64,000 bases of DNA, taken from assembly GCA_003130875.1 (NCBI GenBank), contig QEXY01000123.1:1-64000 (forward strand). Reading direction: 5' to 3'. Of the stretch, positions 43,144 to 50,957 are shown in pieces (the first letter of the stretch is position 1; each line of letters starts with the position of its first letter). Position numbers and translations under genes: made by a program. The DNA is from Ardenticatenia bacterium (GTDB lineage: Bacteria > Chloroflexota > Anaerolineae > 4572-78 > NAK82). Below the pieces are notes generated by a model. It did not search any database, was not told the DNA's origin, and saw only the letters and a list, made by a program, of their open reading frames with translations.

Positions 43144-45867
43144 ATGCGTCGTCCAGGCATATGGGTCGCAAATGGCAGCCCATCCGATCCGGCCAAGATG
43201 TTGAGCTGGCGCCCCGGCGCGTTGACCGCGTTCTTCGACTACCTCGGACCTAACCGCGTGCTGCCCTATAAGCAGCAGTATCCCGACGTCGTGGTCACCG
43301 TGCGCTTTCAACACCCCCATAACTGGCAGGAGGACATCGGCGCCTCGGCGCGGCGGCTGAGCGATATGGTGATCAGCAAATGGCCCGAAATCCGCGATCT
43401 GGACGCCTATGTCTATTTCTGCAACGAGATGAACCTGCATTACGAGAACGGCGACCCCAACCCGGGCAACCAGTCGCGCTACGAAACACCCGAGTTCTAT
43501 CGGCGCTATGCCGATTGGGTACGCATCGTGGCGGATCGCATCAAACAGCGCTATCCTCAGATGAAGCTGGTGACGCCGCCCTTCGCCTTCGGCCATCATG
43601 AGGACGGCGCGCCGGACGACGAGGGCAATCCCACCGAGGGTTGGGCGGGTTATGACTACCTGGCCGACCTGGTGCGCAGCCATTTCAACAATATCATCAC
43701 CTTCCATGCCTATTGGGGACACGCGGGCGGCAGCGTGCGCGACTGGCTGTATGACCCGCGCCTGTCCAGCTGGTACGCCTTCCGCTGGCGGCGTGTGCTG
43801 AAGCTGTTTGAGAGGCGCTACGGCATTCAGGCCAAGGTGATCATCGACGAGGCGGGCAATTTTGGCGCATCGGATCACGACTTCACCGATCAGGTGATCT
43901 ACTACGCGCGCCAAACCCTGGCCGATCCACGTGTCATCGCATTGACCTTCTTCCTGTGGCAGGATCCGACGCGCAGCCCGGGCAATCTGCCCAACTCGTG
44001 GGTGGATCGCTGCCGCAGTTTGGAAAATCACGTGACGCGGTTAGCTGCCATGCCCGACGTGGAGATCGCGCCGCTGCAGCCCTCGCCGCCCGGCAAGGCG
44101 ATCCGCGTCTTGATGCCGGATCAGACGGTGCGCGTGATGGATCTGGAGGAATACTTGCGCGGCGTCGTCGCCGCCGAGATGCCCTACACCTGGCCGCTCG
44201 AAGCGCTCAAAGCGCAGGCAGTGGCGGCACGCAGCTATGCTATGGTAGCGATTGCCCGCCCACGCCATCATCCCGAAGCGGACGTCTGCACCACGACGCA
44301 TTGCCAGGCGTACAACGAGGCGCGCATTAACCCCAATTCTGACCTCGCCGTGCGCCAGACGCGCGGTCAGGTGATCCTGTACAACAATCAGTTGGCGACG
44401 GCGTATTACAGTTCCAACTGCGGTGGCCATACGCTGGGCAACGAGACAGTGTGGGGTGGCCCACCGTTGCCCTATTTGCGCCCGGTGCCGTGTATCAACC
44501 CCGGCCCCAAGAAAGGGCACGGTGTGGGTATGTGCCAGTGGGGTGCCCATGACATGGCTATGCGCGGCGACAGCTACGAAACCATCCTCAAGCACTACTA
44601 TACCGGCATCCGCCTGTCATCCGAACCTGAGACATCCCCGACACCGCAACCAGTGACTGAGGAGGGGGAGATTTGCGGCAAAGTGACCGATGCTCAGGGC
44701 CAGCCGGCGGCCAGCGTGCACCTGCGCCTGTCCCGCGAGGGCTGGAGCGGCGAGGCGATCACCGGTGCGGACGGCAGCTATCGCTTCACCCAGCTGCCCG
44801 CCGGCACCTATGAGCTCGTTGTGGTGGGGTACGACCTGCGCCGCAGCGGATTGCAGCTGGCCAGAGGGCAGCGCATGACGTTGGATCTGCAGCTGCCCGC
44901 GCCGGTGGCGCCGCGCTGGGACATGCACGTCGAACGTAAGTTCGGCCTGCCCATCCTGGCCGGTTCGTTGCCGCGCCCCGGCATCGAGGTGACGCTGAAG
45001 TCGCCCATCGGTCTGACGTTCAAGCGTACCAGCGGCAGCAAGCCGCAGTATGGCCCAGGCGGCTTCGAGTTCTGGGCACCCAATCGCGGACTCTATACGC
45101 TCAGCTTTCTCGACCAGACATTCGAGCTGACGCTGGAGGGCGGGTTCACCTTTGTCACCTTCATCGAGGCAGGTAGCGCGCCTGCCAACAAGGGGATCAT
45201 CCGCGGCCAGCTGCGTGATCCCAAGGGGATGCCGGTGGCGGGACGCCAGGTGACCTTGCGCGATGGAGGCGTGTCGCGCACCACGACCACCAGCGCGGAT
45301 GGCAGCTTCCAGTTCGACGCGCTGGCTGCCGGCAGCTACACACTGAGCGTGCCGGATGCCGGCGTGATCCAGACGGTGCAGAACGATGGGCGCAGCACGA
45401 CCACCGTCGCGTTGACGCTACCAGCTGCGCCGCCGGAGCCGCCACAGCCCAGCGGCGGATGGATGATGAAGGTGACGCGTGCACCCGGCATGGCGCTCAT
45501 CGCGGGCACATTGCCGGAAGCGGGTATCCCATTGACGATCATCCCGCCGGTCGGCCAACCCATCCGCGTGGTCAGCGGCAGCTGGCCCAGCCTGGGTGTG
45601 GGCGGTTTCCGCGTGCCGGCGCTCCACCGCGGCACCTACACCATTCAGTTCCTGGATCAGGCGTTCCAGCTGCCGATGGATGGCCAGTATACCTTGCTCA
45701 CCTTTGTGCGCACGGCGCCGGCCAGCTCTCCGGCAGATACCCAATCAGCGGATGCCATAGTGCGCTTGGTGTCATCCCCGATGCCGCGCGCGGCAGCGGA
45801 GGAGCTCCTGAGCCATCTGGAGGCCGATCCGCAGACGCGCGGTCGCTTTGGGCTGGAGAACCCATGA
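43144..45867 (+). CDS. Glycosidase-like and SpoIID fusion with alternating beta modules
   Basis: This 907-residue protein starts with a TIM-barrel-like domain (about 1-315). CNEMN near residue 98 and IIDEAGNF near 238 are placed as the acid/base and nucleophile of clan A glycosidases. A SpoIID domain follows (about 330-495) with EEYLRGVVAAEMPYTWPLEA and QAVAARSYAM, then GHGVGMCQWGAHDMA; SpoIID proteins cleave glycan strands of denuded peptidoglycan. The tail alternates two module types twice: carboxypeptidase-regulatory-like (about 508 and 683) and a second beta module (about 592 and 771). No signal peptide is visible despite a likely external role. The stop overlaps xseA by four bases. Confidence 0.8.
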   Translation: MRRPGIWVANGSPSDPAKMLSWRPGALTAFFDYLGPNRVLPYKQQYPDVVVTVRFQHPHNWQEDIGASARRLSDMVISKWPEIRDLDAYVYFCNEMNLHYENGDPNPGNQSRYETPEFYRRYADWVRIVADRIKQRYPQMKLVTPPFAFGHHEDGAPDDEGNPTEGWAGYDYLADLVRSHFNNIITFHAYWGHAGGSVRDWLYDPRLSSWYAFRWRRVLKLFERRYGIQAKVIIDEAGNFGASDHDFTDQVIYYARQTLADPRVIALTFFLWQDPTRSPGNLPNSWVDRCRSLENHVTRLAAMPDVEIAPLQPSPPGKAIRVLMPDQTVRVMDLEEYLRGVVAAEMPYTWPLEALKAQAVAARSYAMVAIARPRHHPEADVCTTTHCQAYNEARINPNSDLAVRQTRGQVILYNNQLATAYYSSNCGGHTLGNETVWGGPPLPYLRPVPCINPGPKKGHGVGMCQWGAHDMAMRGDSYETILKHYYTGIRLSSEPETSPTPQPVTEEGEICGKVTDAQGQPAASVHLRLSREGWSGEAITGADGSYRFTQLPAGTYELVVVGYDLRRSGLQLARGQRMTLDLQLPAPVAPRWDMHVERKFGLPILAGSLPRPGIEVTLKSPIGLTFKRTSGSKPQYGPGGFEFWAPNRGLYTLSFLDQTFELTLEGGFTFVTFIEAGSAPANKGIIRGQLRDPKGMPVAGRQVTLRDGGVSRTTTTSADGSFQFDALAAGSYTLSVPDAGVIQTVQNDGRSTTTVALTLPAAPPEPPQPSGGWMMKVTRAPGMALIAGTLPEAGIPLTIIPPVGQPIRVVSGSWPSLGVGGFRVPALHRGTYTIQFLDQAFQLPMDGQYTLLTFVRTAPASSPADTQSADAIVRLVSSPMPRAAAEELLSHLEADPQTRGRFGLENP

Positions 45868-47099
45868 CCGAGCAGCTCACCCTGTTCCCTGCCCAAGACG
45901 AGGGAGGCCTGCCGCGCATCTTCACGGTGAGCGAGGTCACGCGGCGCATCCGAGCGTGGTTGGAAGCGGATCGAGTGCTGCAAGATCTGTGGCTGGTAGG
46001 TGAGGTCTCCAACTGGAGGCAATCCCCTGCCGGCCACATCTACTTCACCCTCAAGGACGAGGAAGCGGCGCTGCGCTGTGTATTGTGGCGCTCCAATGCG
46101 CACCAGGTCAGCTATCTGCCATCCGGCGACGGCGAGACCGTGTTGGCGCACGGATACGTCTCCGTTTACGACCCCCAGGGCGTTTATCAGCTCTATGTGG
46201 ACGAACTCCAACCGCTGGGGTTGGGCAGCTGGTATGCGCGCTTTGAGGAATTGAAGCGCAAGCTGGAGGCGAAGGGTCTCTTTGCGCGCCCGCGCCGTCC
46301 TCTGCCGCGCTTTCCGCGACGCATCGGCGTGGTCACTTCACCCAGCGGCGCGGTGTTGCGTGACATCTTCAACGTGCTGCGGCGGCGCTATCCGCTGGCC
46401 GAGGTGATCCTGGCGCCCACGCTGGTGCAGGGCGAAGACGCTCCGCCACAGATTGTGCGCGCCCTGGAGGCCATCACGCGGGTGCACGGGGTGGACGTGG
46501 TCATCCTGGCACGTGGCGGTGGCTCTATTGAGGACTTGTGGGCCTTCAACGATGAGCGGGTGGCGCGTGCCATCGCCGCTTCGCCGGTGCCGGTGGTGTG
46601 TGGTGTGGGGCACGAGACCGACTTCACCATCGCCGACTTCGTCGCCGACGTGCGCGCCCCGACTCCCTCGGCAGCAGCTGAGCTGGTGACACCGGATCGC
46701 GCCGAATTGCAGCGGCGTGTCCAGGCACTGCGACGCGCGCTCGCGACCGCCTGTTTTGACCTGATCACCCGCCTGCGCCGTAAGCTCGAAGCGGAGGGGC
46801 GCGCGCTGCGCCAGCTGTCACCGCGCGCCACGTTGCAGCGCCAGCGCCAACACGTGGACGAGCTGGCACTGACCATCATGCGCGCGATGCGCTATGCCAT
46901 GGCATTGCGCCGCGAGCGGTTGAGCGGGCTGCGTCACCGCCTGGAAGTGCTGAATCCGGCAGCAACTCTGGCACGCGGCTATGCCATTGTGCGCCGCCAG
47001 GACGACCGCCGCGTGGTGATGCGGGTGGCGCAGGTTGCGTCGGGCGACCGCCTGAGCGTGCAGGTGTCCGACGGCACCTTTATGAGCACGGTGGATTGA
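45864..47099 (+). CDS. xseA: Exodeoxyribonuclease VII large subunit
   Basis: The ATG at 45864 overlaps the upstream stop (ATGA) and gives the expected N-terminus MTEQLTLFPAQ; the open frame extends further upstream but only as a shadow of the SpoIID gene. The 411-residue product has an OB-fold domain (about 15-115, LWLVGEVSNWRQSPAGHIYF). The catalytic region includes RRIGVVTSPSGAVLRDI, VVILARGGGSIEDLW and CGVGHETDFTIADFVADVRA. A coiled-coil region (about 285-370) binds the small subunit, and PAATLARGYAIV is near the end. Exonuclease VII degrades single-stranded DNA in repair. xseB follows after 48 bases. Confidence 0.95.
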   Translation: MTEQLTLFPAQDEGGLPRIFTVSEVTRRIRAWLEADRVLQDLWLVGEVSNWRQSPAGHIYFTLKDEEAALRCVLWRSNAHQVSYLPSGDGETVLAHGYVSVYDPQGVYQLYVDELQPLGLGSWYARFEELKRKLEAKGLFARPRRPLPRFPRRIGVVTSPSGAVLRDIFNVLRRRYPLAEVILAPTLVQGEDAPPQIVRALEAITRVHGVDVVILARGGGSIEDLWAFNDERVARAIAASPVPVVCGVGHETDFTIADFVADVRAPTPSAAAELVTPDRAELQRRVQALRRALATACFDLITRLRRKLEAEGRALRQLSPRATLQRQRQHVDELALTIMRAMRYAMALRRERLSGLRHRLEVLNPAATLARGYAIVRRQDDRRVVMRVAQVASGDRLSVQVSDGTFMSTVD

Positions 47100-47147
47100 A
47101 AATGAGGACTTCGCCTCGAGCGGAGTGATGATGAAAGGCGATAACGC

Positions 47148-47408
47148 ATGAGTGAAGAGGGGCATCTCACCTTTGAGCAGGCGCTGGCCGAGCTGGAGCA
47201 GCTGGTACAGGAAATGGAAAGCGGCAATCTGGAGCTCGAGCGCGCCCTGCAACTGTTCGAGCGCGGTATGCAGCTGGTGCGCTATTGCAACGAACAGCTG
47301 GACACCGCCGAGTTGCGCGTGCGCCAGCTGACACCCGATGCCGTGTCGGGCGGGGAGCCTGGCCTGACCCCCTTTGAGCTGCCTGAGCCACCCGAGGAGC
47401 CGTGGTGA
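47148..47408 (+). CDS. xseB: Exodeoxyribonuclease VII small subunit
   Basis: The 86-residue protein has the XseB core: LTFEQALAELEQLVQEMESG, then LELERALQLFERGMQLVRYC, forming two helices of a coiled-coil hairpin. It binds the C-terminal coiled coil of XseA in the exonuclease VII complex. It follows xseA directly, which supports both calls. The C-terminal 20 residues are Pro/Glu-rich and variable in the family. Confidence 0.95.
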   Translation: MSEEGHLTFEQALAELEQLVQEMESGNLELERALQLFERGMQLVRYCNEQLDTAELRVRQLTPDAVSGGEPGLTPFELPEPPEEPW

Positions 47409-47434
47409 TCCGCGTGTTTTGCATCCGATAAGAT

Positions 47435-48109
47435 ATGGACGTGCCGGTTCGACAACGCTGGCGCATCACCTTCGCCAAAGAAAAGCCCTTGCGTTACATC
47501 TCCCATCTCGATCTGCATCGCACATGGGAGCGCGTCTTCCGCCGTGCCGGCATCCGTGTGGTGTACAGCCAGGGATTCAACCCGCAGCCGCGCATCCAGC
47601 TGGCTTCGGCATTGCCGGTGGGTTATGTCGGCAGCGCCGAGGTGATGGACGTCATCCTGGAGGAAGCGATCGAAGCGGAAGAGCTGGTGTCGCGCCTGCA
47701 GGCGGTAGCGCCGGTGGGCTTGCGCGTCCTCGCAGCGCGTCCCGTGCCGCTGCAGGCGCCCGCATTGCAGGCACAATTGCGCCAGGCGGAGTACTACGTG
47801 CAGATCTCCACATCGCTGCCTTGCGAGGAGATCGCGCGGCGCATCGCGGACTTCCTGAGCACCCCCCATTTGTTCCAGGAGCGCACGCGCCAGCGGCGCC
47901 GTGAGACGATCGACCTGAGGCCATTGGTGGACGACCTGCGCCTGGAACGCTGTGCCGACGGCGAGGCAGCGTTATGGATGCGCCTCAGCCAGAGTGCGCA
48001 GCGCTCGGTGCGCCCGGAGACGGTACTGGAAGCATTGGGGCTGGCAGGAACCCCGTCGCGCATTGAACGTACCCGGCTGATCTGGCAGGCGGATCGAGAG
48101 GCTGATTGA
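47435..48109 (+). CDS. DUF2344 (radical SAM-linked) protein
   Basis: The 224-residue protein opens with WRITFAKEKPLRYISHLDLH and RRAGIRVVYSQGFNPQPRIQ, then LASALPVGYVGSAEVMDV, the hallmarks of the DUF2344/TIGR03936 family. This domain usually sits beside or is fused to a B12-binding radical SAM protein in clostridia and Chloroflexota. Neither is present here; xseB is 26 bases upstream. The molecular role is not established; RNA modification or ribosome-linked work has been suggested from context only. No clear ribosome site precedes ATG 47435. Confidence 0.82.
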   Translation: MDVPVRQRWRITFAKEKPLRYISHLDLHRTWERVFRRAGIRVVYSQGFNPQPRIQLASALPVGYVGSAEVMDVILEEAIEAEELVSRLQAVAPVGLRVLAARPVPLQAPALQAQLRQAEYYVQISTSLPCEEIARRIADFLSTPHLFQERTRQRRRETIDLRPLVDDLRLERCADGEAALWMRLSQSAQRSVRPETVLEALGLAGTPSRIERTRLIWQADREAD

Positions 48110-48480
48110 GCCGAGCTGCGCGCGTGGGCGAGCAGTCAGGGACAATTGCACCACGGAGCACGCAGAGAGCACACAAGAAATTTTCGGAGGAGGCTGACGT
48201 GCCCCAACTGCTCCTCCAGTTTGGAAGTGGAAATTAGCACTCCCTGTGTGCTCAACAGGTGGGCGCCGTCGCCAGCGCAATGGAATGAGCAACCGGTGTG
48301 TTGAAAAAACTGCCCAGCCGCCCACATGTTTTTTATCGAGGAAATGAGACCAATAAGGCGAGTGATCGAACGTTTTCTCAGCACGCTCCCTTCAAGGCTT
48401 GCATGCCCTGAGCGGGCGTGCTATAATCTCTCTCAGCGCCCTGCAGGGCGACTCAGCAAACAACAAAGGAGTGCCGAGAT
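48110..48480. other. Intergenic region before tatA
   Basis: This 371-base stretch holds no convincing gene. Near 48150-48180 is CACCACGGAGCACGCAGAGA, a low-complexity sequence like dispersed repeats seen in other bacterial genomes. The tatA promoter and ribosome site lie at its right end. Confidence 0.55.
48399..48427 (+). promoter_or_regulatory. Promoter of tatA
   Basis: TTGCAT (48399-48404) and TATAAT (48422-48427) are separated by 17 bases, a strong sigma-70-type match. The leader to the ATG at 48481 is about 47 bases and contains AAAGGAG (48463-48469). Confidence 0.75.
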
Positions 48481-48678
48481 ATGCCTATTCGGATGGGCCC
48501 ATTTGAGCTGATCATCATCCTGGTCATCGTGATCATCATCTTCGGCGTGGGTAGGTTGCCGGAGATCGGTGGCGCAGTGGGCAAGGCAATCCGCGAGTTC
48601 CGTCAATCCACCGCCGAACCCGTCAAGAAAGAGGAGCCAAAAGAGAGCGCCAGCAAGGCCGAGAAGGCTGAAAGCTGA
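48481..48678 (+). CDS. tatA: Twin-arginine translocase subunit TatA
   Basis: The 65-residue protein has the TatA layout: a single N-terminal helix (about 7-22, [15 protein letters not shown]), the hinge [10 protein letters not shown], an amphipathic helix ([14 protein letters not shown]) and a charged tail rich in Lys and Glu. TatA oligomers form the pore for folded proteins with RR signals. No tatC is adjacent. One protein with a Tat-like signal is encoded at 19403. The gene is separately transcribed from its own promoter. Confidence 0.93.
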   Translation: MPIRMGPFELIIILVIVIIIFGVGRLPEIGGAVGKAIREFRQSTAEPVKKEEPKESASKAEKAES

Positions 48679-48784
48679 CCACTCCAAAGCTTGTGACTGT
48701 GTCGGTTGGGATCTTTATGGTGCTGCCCCCTACACGCGGTTGGGTGTGCTGGACCGGTTCAGGGGGCGCTGATCTCTTGACGCA

Positions 48785-49765
48785 TCAGCGAACTACCTGC
48801 CGGAAAACGCGCAGCAGGTTGCCTCCTAAGATGTTGCGGATTGCTGTGATGGTGTAGCCCCGCTGCACCAATCCGGCGGTCAGAGCCGGCAGGTGAGTCA
48901 CGTCCTCCAATCCAGCGGTCACCCCGTCATATCCGTCGAAGTCGGAGCCGATGCCGATGTGTTCGGTGCCGATGCGCTGTGCGATATAATCCACGTGGTC
49001 AAGCAACCGTTCCAACGAAGCCTGCTCCGGTGCTGGGGTGATGAACGCGGGGACAAAGGTCACGCACACCACACCTCCGCGGCGTGCTATCCCCTCAAGC
49101 TGAGCATCGTTGAGATTGCGCGGATGAGGACATAGCGCATAGGCGTTGGTATGCGAAGCAATCACCGGGCCTTCCGCAAGCTGGAGTACGTCGGCGACGC
49201 CGGGCGCAGCGAGATGGGACACATCCACCAGCATGCCAAGCTCAAAAGCGGTTCTCACCACCTGTCGACCGAACTCGGTCAACCCCCTGGCATCCGCTTG
49301 CGCAATGCCGTCCGCAGCTGCATTGCGCTGGTTCCACGTCAGTCCGACGCAGCGCACCCCGAGTCGATAGAATAAGCGTAACAGGTTGATATCCCCGGCA
49401 AGCGGTTCGCATCCTTCCATACTCAGGACACCGGCGACAGCACCGCGAACTTTGGCGCGTTCGATTTCGGCAGCACACGTGGCGACCACAAAACGTCCGC
49501 CACTCTGTTGGGGCAGCTGATGAAAAGCTTCCACCTGCCGCAGTGCTTCCAGCGTGGGATGCTCCGCGGTGGGATGACGCTGCGAGAGCGTAAAGATGGC
49601 GAACATCTGGGCATTGACCCCACCCTCTAACAGGCGTGGCAAATCCAGATGACCGTAATTCAGGCGACGGTCGAAACCCCTGCCGTCCCAAACGCTCAAC
49701 GAGAGAAAGTCGCAATGGGCATCAAAAACCAGGCAGTCGCGGTGAATAGGTTCGGGGGAGAACAT
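48785..49765 (-). CDS. M19-family (membrane-type) dipeptidase
   Basis: The 326-residue protein has the M19 metal-binding landmarks: VFDAHCDFLSLSV (His and Asp near 15-20), MEGCEPLA (bridging Glu near 122), VDVSHLA and ASHTNAYAL (His ligands near 190-215), and IGIGSDFDGYD near 275. It is a zinc-dependent hydrolase with an amidohydrolase barrel that cleaves dipeptides, including D-residues in some bacterial members. No signal peptide is seen. It lies 14 bases after the LysM protein gene, suggesting cell-wall peptide recycling; the substrate is inferred. Confidence 0.9.
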   Translation of the reverse strand: MFSPEPIHRDCLVFDAHCDFLSLSVWDGRGFDRRLNYGHLDLPRLLEGGVNAQMFAIFTLSQRHPTAEHPTLEALRQVEAFHQLPQQSGGRFVVATCAAEIERAKVRGAVAGVLSMEGCEPLAGDINLLRLFYRLGVRCVGLTWNQRNAAADGIAQADARGLTEFGRQVVRTAFELGMLVDVSHLAAPGVADVLQLAEGPVIASHTNAYALCPHPRNLNDAQLEGIARRGGVVCVTFVPAFITPAPEQASLERLLDHVDYIAQRIGTEHIGIGSDFDGYDGVTAGLEDVTHLPALTAGLVQRGYTITAIRNILGGNLLRVFRQVVR

Positions 49766-49779
49766 AACGCGCAGATGTC

Positions 49780-50793
49780 TTAAGGAGTGTTTGCCGGCAT
49801 ATCCACCTTAGTCGAAGCGATCACCTTTCCTTCGGCGTCGCGCAAGACTACGGTGTCACCCACACTCCAGGCCGCGCTGGCACGGCCCCAATACAGATCG
49901 GTGGCTGTGTCTACGCCGACCGTGGTATGTACGTGGATCGCTGCGCCGTTTCCCCCCAATCCAAACTCAGGGAACGTGTAAGTTGCCTCACGGTCGTTGG
50001 AGAGGGTCCAGCCACGCATCCACACGTACAGCCCCTGATTGATTAGATAAACCGCCTCTTTCGTCACATCTCCAGGGTTGAGCACCGTGATGGATATACG
50101 GATCTCGTTCGCCGGGACAGGGGTCGGCGTCGGCACTGGGGTCGGAGTGGGCAAGAGGGTCGCAGCAGGGACGACCGGCGGCGCAGTGCCAGGCGCCAGC
50201 GGCGTGGGCGGTTCAAACGGCAGCAGCGCGGTAGGAGAGGGGGGTGGCGGAGTAAACGTGGGCGTCAGAGCTGGCAGGCCACCTACTGGGATGAGCAGCT
50301 GCTGACCCAACATCAGATAGTCAGGATTATCCAGGCCATTTGCCCGCATCAGGTCTTCCAAGCTCACCTGGAAGCGCGTGGCAATTGAGCTGAGAGTATC
50401 TCCTGCCTGTACAATGTAAGTGATGGGGCCAGCCGAGGTGGGGGTTGCCTGCGTCTCGGCTGGGCTCGTCGTCGGTACGGATTCAGCAGAGGACGGCCCG
50501 GAAGGGACGAAATCGGGCGCCTCGGCTGCGGTCGTGTCACCGGATTGCAGGGCTAGCAACGTGGGAGACGGGATCGCTTGCTCAGCCGATGGGACAGCCG
50601 GAACAGCGCAGCGCACCATACTCCAGCTGATGATCAGCGAGATAATCGCATTGGCAGCCAGGATAAAGACCACTTGCCGCGCTGGCAGACCGCTCTGCCT
50701 GCGCATACGCCGGGCACGCTGGGGCATTTCCCACGCGCTTTCGGGGAAGTCCCTCGAGACGCCGTAACGCGTGTCCAGTGATTCGTCCTCCAT
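49780..50793 (-). CDS. Membrane-anchored LysM-domain protein
   Basis: The ATG at 50793 has GGAGGTGACC directly upstream, so the longer frame is rejected. The 337-residue protein has a cytoplasmic basic segment, one membrane helix (VVFILAANAIISLIISWSM, about 40-58), an Ala/Ser/Thr-rich linker and one LysM domain (about 120-165) with YIVQAGDTLSSIATRFQVSL and NPDYLMLGQQLLIP. A Pro/Thr-rich spacer (TPTPVPTPTPVP) and a C-terminal beta domain (about 235-337) with GDTVVLRDAEGKV follow. LysM binds peptidoglycan GlcNAc. Its place before the M19 dipeptidase suggests envelope maintenance. Confidence 0.85.
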   Translation of the reverse strand: MEDESLDTRYGVSRDFPESAWEMPQRARRMRRQSGLPARQVVFILAANAIISLIISWSMVRCAVPAVPSAEQAIPSPTLLALQSGDTTAAEAPDFVPSGPSSAESVPTTSPAETQATPTSAGPITYIVQAGDTLSSIATRFQVSLEDLMRANGLDNPDYLMLGQQLLIPVGGLPALTPTFTPPPPSPTALLPFEPPTPLAPGTAPPVVPAATLLPTPTPVPTPTPVPANEIRISITVLNPGDVTKEAVYLINQGLYVWMRGWTLSNDREATYTFPEFGLGGNGAAIHVHTTVGVDTATDLYWGRASAAWSVGDTVVLRDAEGKVIASTKVDMPANTP

Positions 50794-50891
50794 GGTCACC
50801 TCCTTTGCATAACATAAGTATACCATCAATCATTATCGTCGTCTACAATTGTCATATGTTTACACGCGCAACGCCATCGCACTGTAAAAGG

Positions 50892-50927
50892 ATGGGGGAC
50901 GTCCCCACTATGGGAACGTCCCCCCAT
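50892..50927. repeat. REP-like imperfect palindrome, possible terminator
   Basis: ATGGGGGACGT (50892-50902) pairs with ACGTCCCCCCAT (50916-50927) with one bulged C, and an inner TCCC/GGGA stem extends it. On the minus strand it lies 30 bases after the PGRP gene stop and is followed by CCTTTTA, so it may end that transcript. The G/C-run form is like dispersed REP elements. Confidence 0.55.
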
Positions 50928-50957
50928 TCTCAGCCACGTAGCACGAAGGAGAACTTG

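Noticed and set aside
45459..45863. Upstream extension of xseA by 135 codons
   Set aside because: The extension overlaps the SpoIID-fusion gene in another frame; the expected XseA N-terminus begins at the ATGA overlap.
48140..48185. CRISPR or tandem array near the GGAGCACGCAGAG stretch
   Set aside because: There is no regular repeat-spacer spacing; it is at most a dispersed low-complexity repeat.
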